DNA of 15,612 bases from an uncultured Lachnobacterium sp. (GCA_900548765.1 URLU01000033.1:1-15612); one strand, 5' to 3'. Shown: positions 6,665-13,994, counted from the stretch's first letter. The notes: generated from the letters alone by a model not told the origin. Numbers and translations: made by a program.

Positions 6665-7459
6665 TTAGTAATCCCCTGCAATATCAAATCCATGGTCCAT
6701 AGGTCCAGAGCCTTTGCCCAGATCAAGCCCTGCTGCAAGAGCTCCTGAGATATAATTTTTAGCACCTTTTACTGCCTCTTCAAGGCTTTTGCCCTTGGCA
6801 AGATTTGAAGCTATGGCACTTGATAAGGTGCAGCCGGTTCCGTGGGTGTTGGTATTGGCAATTCTTCTACCCATAAACCAGACAGGCTCCTTTCCCTGCT
6901 CCACCAGGAGGTCATTTGCGTCATTTAAGGAATGACCGCCCTTTAACAAGACACTGCAGCCATATGTATTGCTGATTTTCTCTGCTGCTGTAACCATATC
7001 CTCTTTTGATGTGATTTTCATGCCGGCCAGGACTTCTCCCTCCGGGATATTCGGAGTTATCACAGTTGCAAGTGTAAGTAATTTTTTCTTTAAGGTCTCC
7101 ATTGCATCATCACATATCAGCTTTGCCCCGCTTGTTGCAACCATCACAGGGTCTACGACAATATTTACTGCTTTATATTCCCTGAGCTTATCCGCTATGA
7201 TATCAATAAGCTGTGAGGATGAAACCATTCCTGTTTTTACCGCATCCGGTTTGATATCAGTAAATATGCTGTCAAGCTGCTCTGCCAAAAACTCCGGTGT
7301 GACCTCCATAATATCTGTCACCCCTGTAGTATTCTGGGCTGTCAATGCGGTGATGGCACTCATGCCGTACACATGGTTTGCAAGCATGGTCTTTAAGTCT
7401 GCCTGAATGCCGGCACCTCCGCTGGAATCGCTTCCAGCTATTGTTAATGCTGTGTTCAT
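6665..7459 (-). CDS. thiD: Hydroxymethylpyrimidine/phosphomethylpyrimidine kinase
   Basis: ThiD phosphorylates 4-amino-5-hydroxymethyl-2-methylpyrimidine and its phosphate to the diphosphate, the pyrimidine half of thiamine. The ribokinase-fold protein has about 264 residues, the usual length. Counting from the alternative ATG at 7462: TIAGSDSSGGAGIQADLKT (7-25) is the substrate-binding N terminus, DPVMVATSG (104-112) and TPN (136-138) are family marks, KGGH (174-177) is conserved, HGTGCTLSSAIA (207-218) is the anion-hole/catalytic region, and GPMDHGFD (253-260) ends the core. Two ATGs are adjacent; I prefer 7459 because GAGGAG is then six bases away, against three for 7462. It follows thiE by 36-39 bases in the same transcript and supplies the pyrophosphate substrate of ThiE. 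Confidence 0.95.
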   Translation of the reverse strand: MNTALTIAGSDSSGGAGIQADLKTMLANHVYGMSAITALTAQNTTGVTDIMEVTPEFLAEQLDSIFTDIKPDAVKTGMVSSSQLIDIIADKLREYKAVNIVVDPVMVATSGAKLICDDAMETLKKKLLTLATVITPNIPEGEVLAGMKITSKEDMVTAAEKISNTYGCSVLLKGGHSLNDANDLLVEQGKEPVWFMGRRIANTNTHGTGCTLSSAIASNLAKGKSLEEAVKGAKNYISGALAAGLDLGKGSGPMDHGFDIAGDY

Positions 7460-7498
7460 CATCTTCTCCTCTGTTTTAATTGATATTATCTGTCAATC

Positions 7499-8161
7499 TT
7501 ATAAATCTGTTGTGACATTTGTTGTGGCATCTATCCTGAGTAAATCATGAGCCAGCCCAGACAGCTGCTCTGCCGCTGCCTTGATATCATCCTTTGCAAA
7601 AATCGCGCTGACAACTGCAAAGCCTGACATCTTTCTGCCACGAAGCTTATCTATGTTTGTCTCGTCAATACCTCCGATTGCAACAACCGGTATGTTAACA
7701 CTTTCACAAATTGACTGGAACATATCCAGTGTCATGGGTCTGGCATCGGTCTTTGTGGTGCTTCCAAAGACTGCACCGCTGCCCAGATAGGATGCTCCGC
7801 CCTCCATGGCTTTTCTGGCAAGCTCTATGGTCTTTGCTGTAACACCTATGATTTTATCCTCTCCAAGTATTGCTCTCGCTTCTGACAGCTCCATGTCATC
7901 CTGTCCGACATGGACACCGTCTGCGTCTATCCTTTTTGCCAGTTCCACATCATCATTTATGATGAATGGGACATTGTATTTACGGCATACCTTTTGGACA
8001 CTCAGGGCTTCTGCCTCGAGAGCTGCGCCTGCCAGTGTCTTTTCTCTTAACTGGATTATGGTGGCACCTCCCCGGATTGCTTTTTCTACAGCATTTGCCA
8101 GAGTTTCGCCGGGGGTAAGCCATTGACGGTCGGTAATGGCGTATAGTGTGTAGTCAGGCAT
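7499..8161 (-). CDS. thiE: Thiamine-phosphate synthase
   Basis: ThiE joins hydroxymethylpyrimidine diphosphate to thiazole phosphate, releasing pyrophosphate and giving thiamine phosphate. The protein has 220 residues and a TIM barrel with the expected blocks: GGATIIQLREK (31-41) for pyrophosphate binding, NDDVELA (69-75) with Asp metal ligands, DGVHVGQDDM (81-90), IGVTAKT (105-111), GSGAVFGSTTKTDA (127-140) in place of the usual GPIFPTxTKxDA, AIGGID (161-166), and AVVSAIF (182-188). The start is clear: AAGGAGG lies seven bases before the ATG at 8161. It is the first gene of a thiE-thiD pair with its own promoter and a structured leader (8162-8271). No thiazole kinase gene is in the window, so whether this pair serves salvage or complete synthesis is unknown. 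Confidence 0.96.
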   Translation of the reverse strand: MPDYTLYAITDRQWLTPGETLANAVEKAIRGGATIIQLREKTLAGAALEAEALSVQKVCRKYNVPFIINDDVELAKRIDADGVHVGQDDMELSEARAILGEDKIIGVTAKTIELARKAMEGGASYLGSGAVFGSTTKTDARPMTLDMFQSICESVNIPVVAIGGIDETNIDKLRGRKMSGFAVVSAIFAKDDIKAAAEQLSGLAHDLLRIDATTNVTTDL

Positions 8162-8271
8162 CTGTAATCCTCCTTCTGTTTCTGTGGAATTTCCTATAGC
8201 TTTGCGTCACAGCTTTTAAGCTGTTTTGCTAAATATATTATTATATATATTGACGCTACCATATTACAGAT
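8162..8271 (-). promoter_or_regulatory. Structured 5' leader of thiE, GEMM (c-di-GMP-I)-like candidate riboswitch
   Basis: About 105 bases between promoter and start codon fold well on paper. Reading the transcript: TATGGTAGC (8263-8255); an AT hairpin AATATAT/ATATATT (8251-8245 with 8238-8232); then TAGC (8231-8228), AAAA, hairpin CAGCT-TAAA-AGCTG (8223-8210), TGACGCAAA and GCTATAGG (8200-8193). The block GCAAA-hairpin-GACGCAAAGC plus TATAGG and ATGGTAGC matches my memory of conserved c-di-GMP-I riboswitch segments, but ATGGTAGC lies upstream rather than downstream, as in a circular permutation. An alternative stem, GCGTCA (8256-8251) with TGACGC (8209-8204), competes with TAGC/GCTA. The ribosome site AAGGAGG is at 8175-8169. 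Structure is seen; ligand and function are inference. Confidence 0.45.
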
Positions 8272-8273
8272 AT

Positions 8274-8302
8274 ATTATCAATAAAAATCCACATATTGTC
8301 AG
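8274..8302 (-). promoter_or_regulatory. Promoter of thiE-thiD
   Basis: On the minus strand CTGACA (8302-8297), a 17-base spacer and GATAAT (8279-8274) each match the vegetative consensus at five of six positions. The -35 begins immediately after the stop codon of the upstream permease gene, and transcription should start near 8267, just before the structured leader. Confidence 0.75.
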
Positions 8303-9190
8303 TTAGATATTACTATCCTTCTTGTTTACTGACTTTCTAAGCCAGCTGCCGATATTTGTAAGACACACTAAGAGAGTAATCAGGAAAGCTCCCGGAATCA
8401 GGATAATCCACCAGGACCTGGTCATAAGAGCATTATTTGCCAGGGACAAAAGGCTTCCCCAGGATATGACGTCAAGCGGCAGTCCCATCCCCATAAAGCT
8501 TAGTGTAGACTCGGTGACAATGGCAGACCTGATGTTCATAACCACCATAAACATGATAGAGGATATGAAATTTGGTCCCAGATGTCTCATGAGGATATGT
8601 ATAAAGCCGCCTCCCATGCACCGGGAAGCCACCACATACTCACTCTTTCTGAGCTGCCTGACCTCCGTCCTTACAATCTTTGCAATGCTGCACCAGCTTG
8701 TGATTCCTATGATAAAAGCAATAGAAAAAACATTTGCCTGTCCAAGTACCGCCTGCAGGAAAATAACGACCAGAAGGGATGGCACACTCAGAATAATCTC
8801 CGTAATTCTCATCATTACAGTGTCCACCAAATCAGAAGCCAGACCGCTGACTGAGCCATAGACTATAGCTATGACAGTGGATATAAGCGTTGAGAGCACT
8901 CCGATAAAAATAGATACTTTACCACCGCTCCATATACAGGCAAAAATATCCCTGCCCAGATTGTCAGTTCCAAACCAGAACTCTCTGCAGGGTGCCTTGG
9001 AATAGCTCATAAGATTCATGTAGGAAGGGTCCCTGCCGGAAAAAACATCATAGAACATACAGCCTGCTGCTATGATTCCTAAAATCACAAATGAAGCATA
9101 TGGCAGCCTGCTCTCCGTTTTTTTTGCTGTATAGACTGGCTTTTCAGCCTTTTTAAGTCCTACTATCTGAAATTCATCAGCCCTATCCAC
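8303..9190 (-). CDS. Peptide/nickel-type ABC transporter permease, OppC/DppC class
   Basis: One of two inner-membrane subunits of the importer. It has 295 residues with about six membrane helices: one at about 32-50, then the rest after the conserved GTDNLGRDIF (74-83) typical of the OppC/DppC/NikC class. The EAA loop that docks on the ATPases is VASRCMGGG...MRHLGPN (187-207), and the class signature ESTLSFMGMGLP...SWG (227-245) is present. The start codon is GTG at 9190, with GGAGG nine bases upstream; it overlaps the end of the other permease gene by eight bases, so the two are translationally coupled. It is the last gene of the importer operon. The substrate cannot be deduced. Confidence 0.93.
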   Translation of the reverse strand: MDRADEFQIVGLKKAEKPVYTAKKTESRLPYASFVILGIIAAGCMFYDVFSGRDPSYMNLMSYSKAPCREFWFGTDNLGRDIFACIWSGGKVSIFIGVLSTLISTVIAIVYGSVSGLASDLVDTVMMRITEIILSVPSLLVVIFLQAVLGQANVFSIAFIIGITSWCSIAKIVRTEVRQLRKSEYVVASRCMGGGFIHILMRHLGPNFISSIMFMVVMNIRSAIVTESTLSFMGMGLPLDVISWGSLLSLANNALMTRSWWIILIPGAFLITLLVCLTNIGSWLRKSVNKKDSNI

Positions 9191-10184
9191 GATACAGTAC
9201 CTCCGATTTTTCTGTCACCTCATTTGCCTTGATTCTCGGATCAATTCTCTCATTTATTATCTGACCTATCATGTTACAGAATATGACAACCACTCCTGTT
9301 AGCATACACAATACCATAAGCATATTGTAGTCCCCATATCTGGCACTCTCATAGGAGAGCATGCCAATTCCCGGATAGGAAAAGACAGTCTCCACAATAT
9401 AGGTTCCACCTACGATATGGGGCACGGAAATAGCCATAATGCTTATAATGGTCGGCATTATGTTCTTAAGACAGTGTCTGACAAGGATTCTCCTCTTTCC
9501 TACTCCAATTGACTTAAAAAGCAGCACATAGTCAGAGCGTATTTCCTCCAGGAGCTTGTTTCGTATCATATATGCGTAGTACCAGAGATGCCCGAAAACT
9601 ACCACAATAAGAGGCAGTATCAGGTGTCTTATTCTGTCCGGTATATCTGATTCCATGCCAATACTGCAGGCACCACTGCTTGGCAGCCAGTGCAGGATGA
9701 CACTAAAAATCAGAATAAGCACCAAAGAAAACCAGAACTCCGGTATGCAGCTTGTGATTGTGCCTATGGAGGATATGATTTTATCCAACAGGCTGTCCTC
9801 GTGCAGGGCGCAGAGTATGCCAAGAAGGATAGCTCCGGCAAAGGTAAGCACAAAGCCGGTTCCACCCAGTAACAGTGTATTTCCTATTCTGCTGTCTATA
9901 ATTTGCAACACGTCCTGCTTGTACTTATATGAGATACCAAAATCACCCTCAAGGGCGTTTTCTACCCACCTGCCATACTGCAGGATTATGGGTTCATTGA
10001 GTCCAAGCCTCTCTCGTGCCCTGTCCTTTTCCTCCACAGACATCTTCTCCGTCCTCTCTCCATAGTAGGACTGCAAAGGGTCTGTCGGTGTCAGCCTTGA
10101 CATGAAAAACACAGAAATTGACAGAACAAATATGCTTGTAAGAAAAATCACAAATTTTTTTATATAATATAAAGCCTTATTCAT
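9183..10184 (-). CDS. Peptide/nickel-type ABC transporter permease, OppB/DppB class
   Basis: Partner permease of the importer, 333 residues. The first membrane helix is at about 10-30 (FVIFLTSIFVLSISVFFMSR), followed by the cytoplasm/outside loop with the family segment RLGLNEPIILQYGRWV (59-74) and DFGISY (81-86), then about five more helices. The EAA loop is DYVLLFKSIGVGKRRIL (218-234) ending RHCLKN; FSYPGIG (268-274) and the terminal NERIDPRIK (311-319) are class marks. The ATG at 10184 follows GGAGG at an unusually long 13 bases, so translation may depend on coupling with the ATPase gene, whose stop is 27 bases upstream. It overlaps the OppC-class gene. Confidence 0.93.
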   Translation of the reverse strand: MNKALYYIKKFVIFLTSIFVLSISVFFMSRLTPTDPLQSYYGERTEKMSVEEKDRARERLGLNEPIILQYGRWVENALEGDFGISYKYKQDVLQIIDSRIGNTLLLGGTGFVLTFAGAILLGILCALHEDSLLDKIISSIGTITSCIPEFWFSLVLILIFSVILHWLPSSGACSIGMESDIPDRIRHLILPLIVVVFGHLWYYAYMIRNKLLEEIRSDYVLLFKSIGVGKRRILVRHCLKNIMPTIISIMAISVPHIVGGTYIVETVFSYPGIGMLSYESARYGDYNMLMVLCMLTGVVVIFCNMIGQIINERIDPRIKANEVTEKSEVLYRG

Positions 10185-10211
10185 GTTACTTTTTTTGCCT
10201 CCAGCTGTACA

Positions 10212-11141
10212 TCACTTTAAGTCCCCGGCCGTCTCTGCCTCCATCTGCTTCTCAGGATTCATAACGACAAAGTGCCCTGTCTTTACCTCAACCAGCTCTC
10301 CACTGGTATCAAAATTCATATGTGAATAGTCGGGATGGACTCTCTTCCGCTCCGCAATGGGGTCTGGAAGTGGAATTGCAGATAAAAGCATCTTTGTATA
10401 TGGATGCAGGGGATTAGCGTAGAGCTCCTTGGTATCTGCAATTTCCACAATCCTGCCGTGATACATGACAGCCACCCTGTCGCACAAGAACTCCACCATA
10501 GCCAAATCATGGGCTATAAAGAGAATCGAAAATCCATGTTCATCCTTCAGATGCTTAAAGAGATTGATAATCTGTGCCTGTATGGACACATCTAAAGAGG
10601 CAACCGGCTCATCTGCTATGAGTAAGTCCGGCTCCGTGGTCAGAGCTCTGGCTATAGCCACCCTCTGACGCTGCCCCCCGGACATCTGGGAAGGATACCT
10701 GTCCATAAAGCTGTCGTCTAAGCCCACTGTCTCCAGTTGAAACCTTGCCTCTTCCCTGGCAGTTTTTCTGGCAGTCGTTATATGATTGATTTTAAGAGGC
10801 TCGCTTATTATATCAACAGTTTTCATTCTCTGGTTCAGGCTTGAAGCAGAGTCCTGAAAGATAATCTGCCTCTGGGTCTGCAGGAGCTTCTTATTTGCCT
10901 TAAACTCTGCTTTGTTCAGGGTCTCAATGCCCTCAAAGCGTATGCTTCCGGCACTGGGCTCATAGATATTCATAAGACATCTGGCAAGAGTTGACTTGCC
11001 TGAGCCTGATTCTCCCACTATGCCAAAGATTTCATTCTTTCTGATTTGAAAGGATACATCATCAAGAGCCTTAATTTTTATTTTCTTATTTATCTTAAAA
11101 TAATGTGTGAGGTGGTCTGCCTCCAGAATATTTTCTGACAT
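10212..11141 (-). CDS. Peptide/nickel-type ABC transporter ATPase, OppF/DppF class
   Basis: Cytoplasmic ATPase that powers the importer with its OppD-class partner. It has 309 residues: Walker A GESGSGKS (43-50), Q-loop FQDSAS (95-100), signature MSGGQRQR (153-160), Walker B LLIADEP (173-179), D-loop SLD (182-184) and switch H211. The C-terminal extension HPYTKMLLSAIPLPDP (246-261) is family-typical, but the Cys-containing GCxFxxRC motif that many relatives carry is absent; the protein instead ends with GHFV and an acidic tail. Its ATG shares one base with the preceding stop (TAATG at 11143-11139), so the two ATPases are made in a coupled way. Confidence 0.94.
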   Translation of the reverse strand: MSENILEADHLTHYFKINKKIKIKALDDVSFQIRKNEIFGIVGESGSGKSTLARCLMNIYEPSAGSIRFEGIETLNKAEFKANKKLLQTQRQIIFQDSASSLNQRMKTVDIISEPLKINHITTARKTAREEARFQLETVGLDDSFMDRYPSQMSGGQRQRVAIARALTTEPDLLIADEPVASLDVSIQAQIINLFKHLKDEHGFSILFIAHDLAMVEFLCDRVAVMYHGRIVEIADTKELYANPLHPYTKMLLSAIPLPDPIAERKRVHPDYSHMNFDTSGELVEVKTGHFVVMNPEKQMEAETAGDLK

Positions 11142-12145
11142 TATCTGATTCCTTTCACAGGATTTGGAATGTGCGGTGCCCTCTCATCCATAAGCCATGT
11201 AGCTGCATAATGGGTATCTGACACCTGATACATAGGTGGTTCCTTCTCATAATCAATTGCAAGTGCGTACTGGTTGCGCTCGGCAAAGGCATCCCCCTTA
11301 GGGGGATTAATCAGTGATGGCGGCATGCCCGGTATTGTATACAGCCTGTCCTTCCCCCTGGAAAAAGCAGGAAGCGACTGCATAAGCCCCCAGGTGTATG
11401 GGTGCCTTGGGTCATAAAATATATCCTCTGCTGTACCAATTTCTACGATTTTACCTGCATACATGATGGCAACCCTGTCCGCTGCTCTGGCTACCACTCC
11501 CAAATCGTGAGACACCAGTATGGTTGAGGTATTAAGCTTCTTTTGAATATCCCTGAGCAGGTCCAGAATCTGTGCCTGTATGGTCACATCTAAGGCTGTA
11601 GTAGGTTCATCCGCCAGAAGTACTCTTGGATTTGATGCCAGGGCAATAGCCATGACGCTCCTCTGCCTCATGCCTCCTGAAAAGTTGTAAGGGTACAACT
11701 TTTGTCTGTTGACCGCATCCTCTATTCCAACCAGCTCCATCAGCTCTACAACCCTATCCTGTACCTGTTTTTTTCCAAGCTTTCTATCATTGATTCTGAC
11801 TGCCTCTGCAATCTGGGCACCAATGGTATAGGTTGGGTCAAGGGCTGTAAGCGGATCCTGAAAAATCATTGAAAAAGCCGTCCTTCTAAGGTTCTTCATC
11901 TGGCTTTCTGTGTATTTTGTGATATCATTTTCCTCAAAAAATATAGAGCCGGATGTAATCCTGCCATTTTTAGGCAGAAGTCCCATGAGACTTTTACATA
12001 GCAGGCTCTTGCCACAGCCGGACTCTCCGACTATGGCGAGGACTTCACCCTCTTCTAGGGTAAATGACACATTTCTCACTGCCTTGACCCGCTCGTTTTT
12101 TGCACCTACTTCTACTGATAAATTATTTATAGTTAACAAATTCAT
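11141..12145 (-). CDS. Peptide/nickel-type ABC transporter ATPase, OppD/DppD class
   Basis: Second ATPase of the importer, 334 residues from ATG 12145 (MNLLTINNLSVEV). I prefer this start to the ATG six codons upstream at 12163, because that one lies almost in the terminator-like hairpin and has no ribosome site; GTGAG is six bases before 12145. Motifs: Walker A GESGCGKS (40-47), Q-loop FQDPLTALDP (95-104), signature FSGGMRQR (155-162), Walker B VLLADEP (175-181), switch H213. The C-terminal region has TIPGMPPSLINPPKGDAF as in OppD, yet the three cysteines usual in GCxFxxRCxxAxxxC are D285, N291 and D298. It follows the binding-protein gene by 120 bases, across a hairpin. Confidence 0.94.
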   Translation of the reverse strand: MNLLTINNLSVEVGAKNERVKAVRNVSFTLEEGEVLAIVGESGCGKSLLCKSLMGLLPKNGRITSGSIFFEENDITKYTESQMKNLRRTAFSMIFQDPLTALDPTYTIGAQIAEAVRINDRKLGKKQVQDRVVELMELVGIEDAVNRQKLYPYNFSGGMRQRSVMAIALASNPRVLLADEPTTALDVTIQAQILDLLRDIQKKLNTSTILVSHDLGVVARAADRVAIMYAGKIVEIGTAEDIFYDPRHPYTWGLMQSLPAFSRGKDRLYTIPGMPPSLINPPKGDAFAERNQYALAIDYEKEPPMYQVSDTHYAATWLMDERAPHIPNPVKGIR

Positions 12146-12167
12146 TTTTATCTCACTTATCACTGGT

Positions 12168-12196
12168 AAAAAGAGGCTATAAACAAGCCTCTTTTT
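12168..12196 (-). terminator. Terminator-like hairpin between binding protein and ATPase genes
   Basis: A perfect 11-bp inverted repeat, AAAAAGAGGCT (12168-12178) and AGCCTCTTTTT (12186-12196), with a seven-base loop and U runs in either direction. It sits 70 bases past the binding-protein stop and 23 before the OppD-class start. It has all marks of an intrinsic terminator; as no promoter is seen after it, partial read-through is the likely way the downstream genes are expressed, giving an excess of binding protein. Confidence 0.85.
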
Positions 12197-12265
12197 ATTG
12201 ATACCAAAGTATGCAAAAAGGCTGCCAGTGGCAGATTTTCTGCATTCACTATATCCCTATCATGT

Positions 12266-13834
12266 CTACTCAATTGTCCAGTCGCACACATTCCAGAATA
12301 TGCCTACACCGTGGTGTCCAAGGACTGTATTCTGGTCAATGCCCTTGATACTATTGTCCGCTACATACATAGCATCAATATAGCAGAAAAATGTATATGC
12401 CGGATGCTCTGCCAGCTCCTTCTGGAACATGGCATAGTACTCCATTCTCTCGTCTTCATCATCTGTCTCTCTGGCAGCCTTTAAGTACTCGTCCACCTTC
12501 TCATTAGAGTATGATGAGTAGTTGGCTCCCTTATCCGTACCAAACACCTTGTAGGTGTGGTCATCAGCGTCGTATGGTGAGCCCCAGCCTATGATGCAGC
12601 ATTCCTGACCGCCCCAGTCTATGCCCTCAGCCGGTACATCTGCCTTCACATCCAGTCCAGCCTCATTGAGCTGCTGGGCAGCAATCTGAGCCATGTCAAT
12701 TCTCACCTGGTCATCCGGTGAAGCATTGATGGTGAAGCCTATTCTCTCACCATTTCTGCACCAGTAGCCCTCCTCATCCTTTTCACAGCCTGCAGCCTCA
12801 AAGGCTTCTGCGGCTTTGTCCAGATCAAAGTCATATTTCTCCACGTCCTCGCAGTTGTACTTATTCTTCTGCAATGGACTGTAAGCCACCTGACCCTTGC
12901 CCAAGAGTACCGCATCCACGATAGCCTGTCTGTCAATGCAGTAGTTAACCGCAGGAATCAGATCTGCATTTTTCTGCCAGTATTCATTGGCAAAATTGTA
13001 AAGTATGCCCCTGTAATCAGAAGTGTTCATCTGATATACAGTGTGGGTTCCATCATCCTCAAATGTAACAGCATCCTTTGGTGTAACCTGTGCCAGATTA
13101 AGCTCTCCTGACTTAAGCTGCAAGGCCTTGGCATTGTCATCACTCACAATCTTAAATACGATGGTGTCAATGTTTGCTGCCCCTGCAAAATAGTCCTCAT
13201 TTTTCTCAAGGACAATCTGCTGTCCGTCATCCCACTGCTTCAATTTATAAGGACCGGTTCCCACTGGATTTCTGAAAAAGTCAGACTCCTGCATATCCTC
13301 GCCCTCTAATAAATGCGCTGGCAGAACTGCCATTGTCATATAGTCAAGAAATGCCACATTTGGAGCAGACAGCTTAAATGAAATTGTGTAATCATCAATC
13401 ACATCTATGCTCTCCACATCCTCATAGTTTGGTGCATTTTCCGACTCATTGTCAGGATCCATAATTGCTTCTATTGTGAACTTTACATCATTCGCTGTAA
13501 AAGGCTCTCCGTCATGCCATTTCACATTTTCTTCCAGATAAAAAGTATAAGTGTATGTATCTTCGTCATAATCCCAGTTCTTTGCCAGTCTTGGAATGAC
13601 CTGATTGTTTCCATCATGGTCTGTCAGGCCATCAAAAATAAGTGCATTGATTTCTCCATGCTCGTCCATGGCAGGATTGATTCTCGTGTAGTCATTTGAA
13701 CCATACACGATTGTGTTTCCTGTGCTTATTGTGCTTCCTGTCTCTGAACCTGCATCGGTGGCTCCCTTTCCACATCCCATAAGTCCAAAAGCAAGTGTTG
13801 CTGCTAAAAGCAGTGCTGTTAACCTCTTTTTCAT
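12266..13834 (-). CDS. Extracellular solute-binding lipoprotein, family 5 (peptide/nickel type)
   Basis: Captures the substrate for the ABC importer outside the membrane. It has 522 residues from ATG 13834, which follows GGAGG by five bases; an upstream in-frame start at 13903 would precede the signal peptide and is rejected. The signal peptide MKKRLTALLLAATLAFGLMG is followed by the lipobox LMGC with lipid-bearing C21, then a Gly/Ser/Thr-rich tether to about residue 43. The mature part has family-5 marks: LIFDGLTDHD, NVKWHDGEPFTANDVKFT (the class signature), RNPVGTGPYKL, and an end rich in aromatic residues (FWNVCDW). It heads the operon of the four transporter genes. Peptides are the likeliest ligands; the family also carries nickel, haem and glycosides, so the substrate is open. 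Confidence 0.93.
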   Translation of the reverse strand: MKKRLTALLLAATLAFGLMGCGKGATDAGSETGSTISTGNTIVYGSNDYTRINPAMDEHGEINALIFDGLTDHDGNNQVIPRLAKNWDYDEDTYTYTFYLEENVKWHDGEPFTANDVKFTIEAIMDPDNESENAPNYEDVESIDVIDDYTISFKLSAPNVAFLDYMTMAVLPAHLLEGEDMQESDFFRNPVGTGPYKLKQWDDGQQIVLEKNEDYFAGAANIDTIVFKIVSDDNAKALQLKSGELNLAQVTPKDAVTFEDDGTHTVYQMNTSDYRGILYNFANEYWQKNADLIPAVNYCIDRQAIVDAVLLGKGQVAYSPLQKNKYNCEDVEKYDFDLDKAAEAFEAAGCEKDEEGYWCRNGERIGFTINASPDDQVRIDMAQIAAQQLNEAGLDVKADVPAEGIDWGGQECCIIGWGSPYDADDHTYKVFGTDKGANYSSYSNEKVDEYLKAARETDDEDERMEYYAMFQKELAEHPAYTFFCYIDAMYVADNSIKGIDQNTVLGHHGVGIFWNVCDWTIE

Positions 13835-13867
13835 ATTTACCTCCATTAAATTCTTAGTGCAGATAAA

Positions 13868-13896
13868 ACGATAACATGTCTGTGGTCTGACCACAA
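13868..13896 (-). promoter_or_regulatory. Putative promoter and palindromic operator of the ABC importer operon
   Basis: On the minus strand TTGTGG (13896-13891), a 17-base spacer and the extended -10 TGTTATCGT (-10 at 13873-13868). The perfect 15-base palindrome TGTGGTC-T-GACCACA (13881-13895) covers the -35 and spacer. Its core TGGTCTGACCA fits the TGGTCnGACCA pattern of FadR-type GntR regulators. The position suits repression. The -35 and -10 are only moderate matches, so the palindrome is the firmer part. Confidence 0.55.
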
Positions 13897-13950
13897 GCCC
13901 CATGGGGGGTTATATTTGAAAATTATCAGGCTTTTTGGGGCATAAGAAAG

Positions 13951-13994
13951 CCCCATGAGGAACACCATGCCAGGCATGATATTCTCTCATGGGG
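13951..13994 (-). terminator. Terminator of the amylase gene
   Basis: A perfect 9-bp outer stem, CCCCATGAG (13951-13959) and CTCATGGGG (13986-13994), encloses an inner 5-bp hairpin CATGC/GCATG (13966-13978). It lies 32 bases past the amylase stop, and the transcript continues with CTTTCTT. The 3' arm could also pair with GCCCC at 13937-13941. Confidence 0.7.

Noticed and set aside
8232..8251. AT dinucleotide-rich run as a simple repeat or origin-like element
   Set aside because: It forms a 7-bp hairpin within the thiE leader; there are no DnaA boxes or iterons nearby.
8162..8302. TPP riboswitch before thiE
   Set aside because: None of the conserved TPP blocks is present, although gene context made it the first thing to look for.
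8322..8861. Plus-strand reading frame of 179 codons
   Set aside because: It is the antisense shadow of the OppC-class permease, whose frame has all family motifs and a good ribosome site.
9183..9190. Frameshift between the two permease genes
   Set aside because: The eight-base overlap is a normal coupled junction: each frame is complete, and the GTG start has a well-placed GGAGG.
13835..13903. Upstream extension of the binding-protein gene to 13903
   Set aside because: It would place 23 polar and cysteine-containing residues before a clear signal peptide and cross the putative promoter; the ATG at 13834 has GGAGG.
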